A stretch of DNA of 50,935 bases. Origin: Nemertoderma westbladi. Lineage: Eukaryota; Xenacoelomorpha; Nemertodermatida; Nemertodermatidae. Made by a program: the position numbers and the translations under genes. This document shows positions 31,680 to 41,210 of the stretch, piece after piece. The stretch spans positions 1 to 50,935 of the forward strand of contig JAUCBJ010001011.1 of NCBI GenBank assembly GCA_032718475.1, read 5' to 3'. Position 1 is the stretch's first letter. Each line of letters starts with the position of its first letter. A model generated the notes under the pieces. The model saw nothing but the letters and a program-made list of their open reading frames with translations, was not told where the DNA came from and did no database searches.

Positions 31680-31990
31680 GGTTTTTCATCACCATTCCAT
31701 TGGTCATTCTGTATGCAGTCGCAGTGGTTCAACAGTTACTCATACACGAAGTTATATATGGCGCCACCTTTCGCCAGGCCAAGAATTACATGACGCTAGA
31801 AACTTATTAATTTAATGAAATGAAAATTTTTCTCCACTATATCAAATTTCAAAGAAATCGCTGAACTGTTGCTGAGCCTGATACCGGTATTGGCGTCCAA
31901 TCATTGAGTCAGACAGACAGACAAACGGACAACGCCGACAACTGTATGCTAATGCAATGCTCATTTACTTTGTGGTTCGCCCCACATTTT
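31680..31990 (+). repeat. Diverged dispersed repeat ending gtggttcgccccac
   Basis: Contains ttttcatcaccattcc, tatcaaatttcaaagaaatcg, gagtcagacagacagacaaac and the end tttgtggttcgccccac. The same layout (aaatttcatcaaaatcg, then short cag-type repeats) is found in the modules on the right, and the same end word at 49914-49931. Confidence 0.6.
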
Positions 31991-32085
31991 AGGAATAAAT
32001 GCACACTATGTCCTGGTTTATAGTGTCTCCGTAATCCAGGTACACCACCCCCCAACACCCCGCCTTTAATTAAATATAAACTAAC

Positions 32086-32666
32086 CTGAAAACCGCAAGG
32101 GATCCCATTTCGTTAGGAGCAACGGTGAGGAACCGATGTGGGTTACCAAACTTAGTTATCAGGTTGTATAACTTTCTCCGCTCCTGAGTTCGTTGCTCAT
32201 CGGATCCCCATTTAGTTCCCGAGACTATCTTCACGTGAGTCATCAACGATCGCGCGTTCCCCGAGTTATTAACGGTTTCATTACGCGACTTATCGAGGAA
32301 TTCTTTGAGTTCATCGCGTGTAACCGAGTTAATATTGGCACAAACGCCAGGGAATTTCCGCAAACGTAAAGACGTATTACTCAGTGCCTGTTCGCGGGAC
32401 AGAATGTCAAAAACCCGGAGGACAGATTCCGAATCGCTAAACTGTTGGGTCGATAACCGGAGTAGATGACGAAATCCTTCGACATTCCCAACGCCTGCGA
32501 TGTCCCCCGGGTCGCCATAACCGAAGGGAAACTGCTTGGCGAACATTAGCATCCGAGTCTCTGAATTCCAGTCCGACAGTAAATGTGAACTGCGCCGTAA
32601 GACAAGTTCATCGTCACATCCCCCCATTCGTTGTAACATCTGCGCTTGCGTTGCAGATTGCGTCAC
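32086..32666 (-). pseudogene. Helitron-like protein exon upstream of the Rep motif
   Basis: The acceptor TTTGCAG ends at 32667. The donor TTTTCAG followed by GTTAG begins at 32085 and leaves in phase 2, which matches the next exon at 29470. The frame is open throughout: LMFAKQFPFGYGDPGD (the FP.G.G motif before Helitron_like_N), HLLRLSTQQFSDSESVLRVF, SVTRDELKEFL, and KFGNPHRFLTVAPNEMGSLA (the G.P.LF.T..P.. stretch). This order is that of the Helitron N-terminal region. Confidence 0.83.
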
Positions 32667-32689
32667 CTGCAAATATAATTATATAACAT

Positions 32690-33168
32690 CATAAAAAATC
32701 ATAAAAAATTAATCATTATATTTCAATATGTAGCAAAAATCGTCGTATCAATTAATAAGCGACAGATTAGATCTGCAAAAAATATAATTTATAATAAAGA
32801 GGCATTATAGTTGTCCCATGATTAGTATATAGTACTTTTAGTTTCGGTATATCTACAATACAAGTATTATTACTTACTATTACTAGTTGTGTGCTGCACA
32901 AGGGCAGTAGAAAGGTACTGGCTGTGCTACTGGATAAATGTTGTCAGGGGCAATCCTTAAATTACGTAACGTAAGCAAGGTAGGGGTGGGGGGCCAACAT
33001 CGTGAGTGTTTCTGACAGTGGGGGGGGGGGGGGGGGGGGGTCGAAAAAATCGTGACAACTAAATTGTCTCGGGGCTATTCTAAAACTGAACTCTTCTGCT
33101 CTATGCTAACCAATACAAGAACTATTATATTTCTTATACTCACTACGACTAATATAATGTTATTACAT

Positions 33169-33199
<31 letters not shown>

Positions 33200-33530
33200 G
33201 CGGGGGGCTGGGGGCCAGAGTTGTCGCGACACTTTGTGACGGAGTGGTTTGTCCTAAAATCGTCAAAAAATATTGCGGACACCCCCCCCCCCCCCCTTTC
33301 CCGTCTCAAATTGTCGCGAAACAGATTCCAAATACATTCGGAAATAGCGTTTTGTAATGAATATTAAGTGTGGAACAGTAACTAAATTCGTCTGACATTC
33401 TAACCAAATAGATACACCTTGATAAGTGATATATTCCAATTTACATCCATATTAATAATTTATAGTAAAACAATAAACCAAATACACTAATTCAGCCCAT
33501 CGATTATTAAAAGTACCAACAAAACACCAA
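32690..33530. other. Helitron intron with three homopolymer tracts
   Basis: No exon. Runs of G at 33020-33040 and 33171-33200 (30 bp) and of C at 33282-33296. The open frames across them read poly-Gly or poly-Pro and are artefacts. Confidence 0.7.
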
Positions 33531-33531
33531 C

Positions 33532-34218
33532 CTGGTTAGAAGAGAATATAGAGGCGTCTGTACGTTCGACACCCTCCTCTAGGTCAGCGACGTTCACAAT
33601 ATCAGCGGGGCGAGTGTGAGACGACGTAGGTTCCCCCAGTTCCATTTCCGTTGTTTCATCGACGACAGAGCTGATCATCGAACTGGGGATGTCATCGGCG
33701 GGCAGTTCGTCTAACCGCCCCTGAATGCGTTCCACATCGCCGTAGAGACGGTTATTGGCGAGTAGAAACGTAAGGAGCGCGTTTACTTTATCGCGTCGGA
33801 TGGTGCAGCGTTTCATAGCCAGTAAACGTTGGACTGAAGTTAACGCTCCGGCTAGAATCACTCGAAACGCCGAAACGGAGTCCTGCAGAACTCGAGGTAG
33901 TTGAATTGCAGCCGGAGTGTCAGGTTGTCCCCAAACTAACACATGCGACTGCATCATCTTATTCGCGCCGCCTCGTACAACAACAGTCTTACAGGTCGGC
34001 GTCGCGCGAACAACCAAATTCCATTCGGCGTCGGTTGCGTCAGAGAGGTAAGTCGGTACCTCGCCCAACAAGAAACCACTTGCGATGGAGAGTTTCGGTG
34101 GTTTCTTCATAGCTGCGTTTCTGAGAGAGTTCGAACAGGTTGAACAAATACGCAGCCGCACCGCACCATCCTGGTCAACTTTAAAACCCCCGCTGGGAGA
34201 TAACAACACACCCTTTAG
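33532..34218 (-). pseudogene. Helitron-like protein exon with DUF6570-like domain (3' part)
   Basis: The donor AACCAG followed by GTTGG is at 33532/33531, and CAG joins in phase 0 to the next exon (GTGACG at 32666). The frame reads LLSPSGGFKV, then ICSTCSNSLRNAAMKKPPKL and SIASGFLLGEVPTYLSDATD. This is the C..C..L...P..S...G...G.VP..L..... pattern of the DUF6570-type domain that precedes the Helitron Rep region. The coding frame runs straight into the CTAAAGGG octamer (34211-34218), where a hAT-like element is inserted. The reading frame resumes at 35798 on the other side. Confidence 0.8.
34211..34218 (+). repeat. 8-bp target-site duplication in coding sequence (left)
   Basis: ccctttag, repeated exactly at 35790-35797. 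It is part of the Helitron reading frame. Confidence 0.92.
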
Positions 34219-35789
34219 CCAGGTTGGAATTCATGCATGAGCGCGCAGGTACGCTTTGTTGTTTTGAGATCACCGCGCACCTGAAATTGGCTCGTCGCGC
34301 ACCTCATCATCCATACAAAATCGAGCAGCTCATGTCATGCATATCTCAAAAAATCGTGCAGGTCATATGAACAATTTTACATTCCTATTTTACAGCTTTG
34401 AGCGTTTTAAGCTTATCTTAGTACGGCTGTCTGTCTGTCTAGGGCTCGATCGGAGCTCCGGCTCCGGCTCCGGCCATTTTGGCACCTCCGGCTCCTGCTC
34501 CGGCTCCAGTAAAAATATTGCCGGAGTTAATTTTTTAATAAAGTATTATATTTCGTGCATATTCTAATCTGAACAATTATTTACACTATACAGCTATAAG
34601 TACTGTAGTACAGCTTCAATATCTGATATCAAGCATAATACTGCAGTATTTCAGTATTTACTTAGTCAATGACTGACTGTACTGCAGTACTGGTCAGCTG
34701 GTACTGGCCAGACTAGCAGACTGTTACAGATAGGCCCTACTGTCAGGTCAGACTGTAAAAATTGTTGTAAATGCTATGATTGTACACTGTCAGACTGTAC
34801 CACTGCAGCCATTTACTGACTGTCATGTCAGCATAATGTACTGCTGTACTGGTACAGGTGCAGCGGTAGGCTATCTACAGTACACACCTCTACCGCTCTA
34901 CCACAGTTAGTGAGTTAGGTACTGTAGGTAATTTTTAGCCGTCAGCGTCAGGCCGTCTGTCCATGATAAATTAATTACTTAAATTTTAAATTGAAAATTC
35001 GTAAATCTATAAATTATGAAATTAATTTGACCAACAGTACAGCAGTCTGGCAGTATGATTGATTATGAGCGATTGGCGAACGATAACCATACTTTATTTT
35101 TTTTTTAATAAATAATTAAATTTTTGAAATTTTTGAAAAACTCCGGCTCCTGCTCCGGCTCCGGCCAAATTGTCCAACTCCGGCTCCTGCTCCGGCTCCG
35201 GCCAAATCCCAACTCCAATCGAGCCCTAGTCTGTACGTTGAATCTACATAATACATGTAATTTTTGCAACATCAAAATGGTTAATATTAAAAAATATTTT
35301 TTGAATCCACTACATTTACATTTGAAAATACATTACTCTACTGTATAAAATTTGAATAAATATGCAATAGTTAAGTCATACTGTACTTATAATACATTGT
35401 TACTTTCTGACTTTACCTGTTTACTAACGCAACATAGGCAATAGGCTGATAGGCATAGGCCTAATAACAATAGAGTACTGTCACTGTGTAGTTAAAATAA
35501 ATAGACAAATTCAGCTCCGGTTGCCTGTACAGTATTACAGTATTATGGAGAAATGATTTGACAGAACGAGAAATAACGCGACAGCGCGAGCGAAGCGAGC
35601 GAAATTTTTTTGTGTATTTTCGTGATTTCAATTAATTTGTGGCGCGCATCAGAGCTTCGCGCTGAGGCGCAACGCGCACCTGTCTCACCCGAACGCGCAC
35701 CTGTCTCACCCAAACGCGCAACGTGCATCTGGTTTGCGGTCATTCGCGCAGGTACGCATCCGAGTTTTGCAGCATGAATTCCAACCTGG
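34219..35789. mobile_element. hAT-like element with perfect 18-bp TIR inserted in the Helitron frame
   Basis: Left end ccaggttggaattcatgc (34219-34236) and right end gcatgaattccaacctgg (35772-35789) are exact inverse copies, flanked by the exact 8-bp duplication ccctttag. Subterminal zones carry several gcgcacct/gcgcaggt words on both sides, as hAT elements often do. There is no transposase, so the element is non-autonomous. It contains another inserted element (34440-35228). Open frames inside are short and have no domain. Confidence 0.92.
34440..35228 (+). mobile_element. Nested element with TAGGGCTCGAT ends and ctccggctcc repeats
   Basis: Left end TAGGGCTCGATCGGAG and right end ACTCCAATCGAGCCCTA are inverted repeats with two mismatches. 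Both ends carry ctccggctcctgctccgg clusters. The flanking words gtctgtct and gtctgtac share six of eight bases, suggesting an 8-bp duplication within a gtct run. The interior is AT-rich and non-coding. It is structurally like the ccggaattccgg MITEs but with a different terminal sequence. Confidence 0.75.
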
Positions 35790-35797
35790 CCCTTTAG
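35790..35797 (+). repeat. 8-bp target-site duplication in coding sequence (right)
   Basis: ccctttag directly after the right terminal repeat. Confidence 0.92.
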
Positions 35798-36020
35798 TCG
35801 GTCATCCAAGGCCTCAACCGAGTAGAGGTTAGTTATAAGGCCGCGGGGTAGTTGGTGGAGCTCCCGGGAGTGAGTTTCTTCTGGAATAAACCAATCATCC
35901 GGTCGTACTCGCTATTGTCGTTACCGGTACGTACCATTTCATGGATCGATTCCAGGAATACGGACTCGTCGCAAACGCAACAGGTCCGCTGAGCGCTGAC
36001 CCATTCCGTCGTCCCCCAAA
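35798..36020 (-). pseudogene. Helitron-like protein, 5' part of the DUF6570-like region, with frameshifts
   Basis: From about 36018 one frame reads WVSAQRTCCVCDESVFLESI, then EMVRTGNDNSEYDRMI. The CxxC and the Asp/Glu pattern fit the start of the DUF6570-like region. Near 35890-35900 the sense shifts to the next frame: DDWFIPEETHSRELHQLPRG, then LITNLYSVEALDD, running into the target-site octamer and on to the exon at 34210. The upstream frame (from 36803) enters this part in yet another frame and stops at 35939. Two small indels are therefore needed, so this copy is decayed. Confidence 0.75.
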
Positions 36021-36803
36021 CTCCGAGTCATTTTGTCCCAAACTCTTGTTTTATCCTCAAGAGTTGGGACAGTCACTGTAACTGGTGGAGGATCGGTGAC
36101 GTTACGGTTATTAATCCGGATGCGCGCAATATTGTTGCGATGAGTCTCAGGGTTATTAATCCGGTATTCCTCCACTCTTGCACGATGGGGTTCCGGGTTG
36201 TTGCGCTGGTGTGCAGCGACACTCGCGCGGTGGGGTTCCGGGTTGACACGTTGGTTGCGCGCAACGTTTTCGCGATGAGTTTCCGGGTTATTAATCCGGT
36301 ATTCATCCACTCTTGCACGATGGGGTTCCGGGTTGTTGCGCTGATGTGCAGCCACACACGCACGATGAGCACCACGCCGTCGCGATTCCGCCGTATACTG
36401 GGCGCGGACTCTGACACACGATATCTCGTACTGTGCGTTATCTTGCAGACTCCCAGGCACTCCTCTATAGAAACCGGCAACAAGTTCGTCAATAGTTGAG
36501 TAAATGGTTAGCGCAGAGACGCCCTCGGGTGATGGTAAACCTTGGGCATCCCGCGCGTGGGAGTCGAACAGGAAGAACGAAGAGTCAGAGTCTTTACCGA
36601 TCATCACCGTTATATCGAATGACGTTAGAATGGCGAGATCGGTACGCATGAAGGCTTGGGTAACTCCCTGCAGTAAGTTACCATATCCTGGGATAGGATT
36701 GGGCGCCCCAGCAATGAGATCCAAAACTGTGAACTCAGCCTCGAGATCCTTTGCAGTAAACGTCGCTGGAATATCGCGGTGTTGCAAAGCCAATGGAGCT
36801 TGT
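35939..36803 (-). pseudogene. Tegument-protease-like (C76-like) domain fragment plus NPE-HR repeat linker
   Basis: The acceptor TTTTAG ends at 36804. Residues 1-125 read QHRDIPATFTAKDLEAEF, IPGYGNLLQGVTQAFMR and SFFLFDSHARDAQG, then GVSALTIYSTIDELVAGFYRG. The FFxFD(S/P)HxRD..G motif provides the Asp and His of a cysteine-protease domain found in transposon proteins and related to the herpesvirus tegument protease fold (family C76). The Cys would be in an upstream exon that I did not find. Residues 140-235 are about seven copies of a 13-residue repeat (R.NNPEPHRARV, RINNPETHRENV). The frame ends at TGA 35939-35941 after a likely frameshift near 36020. Confidence 0.7.
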
Positions 36804-36944
36804 CTAAAAGTTAATAAGTTACAGTAATAATAATTTTAATTTACCTTAGCCTAGAATATGTTACCCTTACCACCATAAGAATATACATGGTTTATAGTTG
36901 TTTTGGGTCCGCCTGGCAAGTTATAAGTGTTGTTTACATTGACT

Positions 36945-38385
36945 CATATACATTTTATTCACATTGTATTAAACAGTTCACTAATATGTAAAAAATATTT
37001 GAATACAAGTTTTCTGTTATTTTTTGGACAAAAATGGCTAAAAACACACCACACCACACCACACCACACGTATCAGAAAGAAGACCACACCCACACAGCA
37101 CACATATGATAAAGAAGACCACACCCACACAGCACACATATCATAAAGAAGACCACACCCACACGTATCATAAAGTAGACCACACCCACATGTATCATAT
37201 TGAAGACAACATCCACCAACACGTATCATAAAGAAGTCCACACGTAGCATAAAGAAGACCACACGTATCATAAAGAAGACCACACGAAGCATAAAGAAGA
37301 CCACGAAGCATAAAGAAGACCACGAAGCATAAAGAATACCACACCCACACGTATCATAAAGAAGACCACACCCACACATATCATAAAGAAGACCACACCC
37401 ACACGGCCACACGTATCACAAAGAAGACCACACCCACACGCATCATAAAGTAGACCACACCCACACGTATCATATTCAAGACAACATCCACCAACACGGA
37501 TCATAAAGAAGTCCACACGTAGCATAAAGAAGACCACACGAATAATAAAGAAGACAACATCCACCAACACGTATCATAAAGAAGTCCACACGTAACATAA
37601 AGAAGACCACACGTATCAAAAAGAAGACCACACCTACACGTATCAAAAAGAAGACCACACCTACACGTATCATAAAGAAGACCACACCCAAACGTATCAT
37701 AAAGAAGACCACACCCACACGTAACAAAAAGAAGACCACACCCACACGTATCATAAAGAAGACAACATCCACCAACATGTATCATAAAGAAGACCACACG
37801 TATCATAAAGAAGACCACACGTATCATAAAGAAGACCACACGTATCATAAAGAAGACCACACGTATCATAAATACGACTACACGTATCATAAATACGACT
37901 ACACGTATCATAAAGAAGACCACATGTATCATAAAGAAGAATATTCGCATCATAAATCCGACCACACGTATCATAAATACGACCACACGTATCATAAAGA
38001 AGACCATTCGTATCCTAAATACGACCACACGTATCATAAATACGACCACACGTATCATAAATACGACCACACCTATCTTAAAGAAGACAATTCGTATCAT
38101 AAATACGACCACACGTATCATAAATACGACCACACATATCATAAATACGACCACACGTATCATAAAGAAGACCACATGTATCATAAAGACCACTCGTATC
38201 ATAAAGAAGACCACACGTAGCATAAAGAAGACCACACACTCACACGTATCAGAAATAAGACCACACCTACACGTATCATAAAGAAGACCACACCCAAACG
38301 TATCATAAAGAAGACCACACCCACACCTATCAAAAAGAAGACCACACCCACACGTATCATAAAGAAGACAACAGCCACCAACACG
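36945..38385. repeat. 21-bp minisatellite (cacacgtatcataaagaagac)
   Basis: The 21-bp unit is repeated with 27-bp variants that add cccaca, and with variants aaatacgac and aatccgac in the second half (37850-38170). Because 21 and 27 are multiples of three, long frames stay open: the plus frame reads HTYHKED heptapeptides (37777-38220) and the minus frame reads hydrophobic VVFFMIR repeats. I do not call these genes. The left edge contains (cacac)n from 37040. Confidence 0.92.
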
Positions 38386-38399
38386 TAAAGTGAATAAAG

Positions 38400-39300
38400 T
38401 GAAAACTCCATCAATTCATGTGCAACCAGTAATAAGAAATCGCGATAAATGTAATTTGAATAAAAATTATTCTAGAAAAATTTTCCTCAAAAAGTATGAA
38501 GTCTTGGCATTGGTGACGCGAAACTAGGCTAGTGAGATTCAGGATATTGCGTTTAATATAAAAATCGAAAACGCTATCGAATTCCGTAAAGGCGTTAATA
38601 AAATACTGCAACTTTTTTGAAATTTGTATAATTCTAGAACTAGAAAAAATTAATTTTTGAACGGCGCTGTTTGGGGTTTCGAAACATGGATAGGCTGAAA
38701 GAGGACATCGAATTAAGTTGAAAAATGAAAACCCCATCGAATTTGGACAAAGCGTTCCGGAGTTATAGCGGATCGAAAAAAATTGACCCCCCCCCAGTCG
38801 CCAAAAATTTACAGTAATTTAAAATTTTGCAAAAAAAATTTTTTGCGTTATTTTTGATGGCAAATCGATTGACAGTACTGGTTTTGAAAAAATTTTTTTG
38901 AAATTTTTGGTCAGAAAAAAAAAACATGGAAAAAGTATCTTTTTAAAGATTTGATGTCTTTGCCTATGGTCAGAGAATGATCCAACTCTGTAACTTGGCA
39001 ATCGCTCAAATCCATTCAGCTGAATGGCACAGTAGAGTAAACTAAAGTAAATTCCCTATACAATGTTCTGAAGGGGAGACTGACAGAGAGTAATCCAACA
39101 ATAAAACATTTTGCAATAATGTTGACATTAATGTAGCCAACACACTGTGTACTTAAGTCATTCAGCTTACATTAGCAGAGGGAGATATTCCCATAGAGAG
39201 CGCATTGGGAAGAGTAATTCAGCTGAGGCGATAATAGATTTCTAACTAAACCAACCAGTTAATATTTGCTTTGACAGAGTATCCTAGGGCCTAAACAAAC
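38400..39300. other. Gene-less stretch between the 21-bp array and the modules
   Basis: AT-rich, with poly(A)/(T) runs at 38820-38940. ctatggtcagagaatgatccaactctgtaacttgg (two overlapping words, near 38964) recurs at about 46116. No gene was recognised. Confidence 0.5.
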
Positions 39301-41060
39301 AGTATGGGTGTACTAAGTACAATAATCTTGGCAACCTCATCGATTTATACTAAGCCTTGTGTAGAAATCCATTACATAAGCCATTTTTCATCACGACACC
39401 AGCTGTTATTGGTGTTATTTTACCATTGCGCCTATGGCGTTTTTTCGTTTATTTCTATTTTTCGAGCCCACGGCTCATGGACGAAATAGCGGAACATACC
39501 AGGGACCTTAGAATCGCGGTATCCAGCCGCTGTGAAAATTTCATCAAAATCGTTAGAGTAGTTTTGGCTATAGATTAACCAGCCAGCCAGTCAGCCAACA
39601 ATTCTTATTACAGTAATGAACCTCTCGGTTCCTAACTAGTGACGGGCCTAGCGGCCCGATAAGGAACCGACTTTTTATTTCAAATAAAAGAGACAACGAG
39701 CTCGGCTCGGTCTTGCACGATTGGGCACGATTTAGTTCGACTTGGCTTGATCGGCTCGGTTTGGCTCGATTAGGCTCGGCTTGGCTCGATCTGACTCGAC
39801 TCAGCTTGATTCGGCTCAATCAGCTCGATTGGGTTCGACTCGGCTCGGTCCAGCTTGACTTGGCTCAATTGGGCTCGATTCAGCTCAATCTGCTCGACTC
39901 GGCTCGAATCGGCTCAATTGGGATTGATTGGGCTTAACTCGGATCGATTTGGCTCAACTTGGCTCAGTCTGGCTCGATTGGGCTCGACTTGGCTCGGTCC
40001 GGCTCAATTGGGCTCGACTAGGCTTGATTGGGCTCGACCCGGCTCGATTGGGCTCGACTCGATTCGATTTGGGCTTGACTCGGCTCAGTCTGGCTCGACT
40101 CGGCTCGATTGGGCTCGACTCAGCTTGATTGGGCTCAATCCGGGCTCAATTTGGCGTGACACGGTCGACACGGCTTGGCTCGGCTCGGCTCGGCTCGGCT
40201 CGGCTCGGCTCGGCTCGGCTCGGCTCGGCTCGGCTCGGCTCGGCTCGGCTCGGCTCGGCTCGGCTCGGCTCGGATCGGATCGGCTCGGCTCGGATCGGCT
40301 CGGCTCGGCTCGGTCTGAGTCGACTCAGCTCGATTCGGCTCGATTGGGTTCGACTTGGCTCGGTCCGGCTTGACTTGGCTCAATTGGGCTCGATTCGGCT
40401 CAATCCACACGACTCGGCTCGAATGGGATTGATTGGGCTTGACTTGGCTCGATTTGGCTCAACTTGGCTCAGTCCGGCTCAATTGGGTTCGACTTGGCTC
40501 GGTCCAGCTCAATTGGGCTCGACTAGGCTTGATTGGGCTCGACTCGGCTCTATTGGGCTCGACTCGACTCGATTGGGCTTGACTCGGCTCAGTCTGGCTC
40601 GACTCGGCTTAATTGGGCTCAACTCGGCTCTGTTCGGCTCGATTGGGCTTGACTCGGCTTGATCACCTCGATTGGTTCTATTCGGCTCAATCGGTATGAT
40701 TCGGCTCGATTAACACACGATGCTGGAAGGGTTAAAGCCAAACTCACGTGCTGCTCGAAGGGACAAAGTCAAACAGTGTGTCTATTATTTGATGTAACTC
40801 ATGAGCTGCTCGAAGGGCGCAACATCATATATCAAGGGACAAAGCAAAACTCACGTGCTGCTCGAAGGGACAAAGTCAAACAGTGTGTCTATTATTTGAT
40901 GTAACTCACGCGCTGCTCGAAAGGCGCAAATACATTATATCGAAGGGTCAAAGCCAAACTCACGTGCTGCTCGAAGTGACAAAGTCAAACATTGTGTCTA
41001 ATATTTGATTAACTCACGTGCTGCTCGAAGGGCGCAACTACATATATCGAAACAAGCCCC
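39301..41060 (+). repeat. Module A: type-1 head, (GGCTC)-derived array, E-box tail
   Basis: Head: gggtgtactaagtacaataa, aagccatttttcatca, gcgcctatggcgttttttcg, gacgaaatagcgg, aaatttcatcaaaatcg, then (cagc)n and caattcttattacagtaatg. Link: gtgacgggcctagcggcccg, ataaggaaccgactttttat. Array: 39700-40720, mostly diverged ggctcgattgggctcgactc, with a pure (ggctc)n core near 40180-40300. Tail: repeats of cacgtgctgctcgaaggg to about 41045, then aacaagcccctgtcttgtat. Confidence 0.88.
39700..40720 (+). repeat. (GGCTC)n-derived pentanucleotide array 1
   Basis: 5- and 10-bp units ggctcgattg, ggctcgactc, with a homogeneous centre. Stop-free in several frames, giving artificial SARLG or RAEPS-type open frames. 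Confidence 0.92.
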
Positions 41061-41210
41061 TGTCTTGTATTTTAATTATAACAGAAATCCTTGCCTTCAG
41101 TACAAAATATCTAAAAATTAATTTACCTGAAGTATGGGTAACATTATAAATTCGCTTTTCACACACAGTAGTTAACTAAAGCAAATACCATTCAGGTAGA
41201 CTGAATGATT
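41061..41210. other. Spacer between modules A and B
   Basis: Shared in part with 45200-45340 and 48425-48545 (ccttgccttcagtacaaa, ttcacctgaagtatgggtaa, cattataaattcg). Non-coding. Confidence 0.6.

Noticed and set aside
33052-33357. Open frame with poly-Gly / poly-Pro on opposite strands
   Set aside because: Produced by the homopolymer G and C tracts in a Helitron intron.
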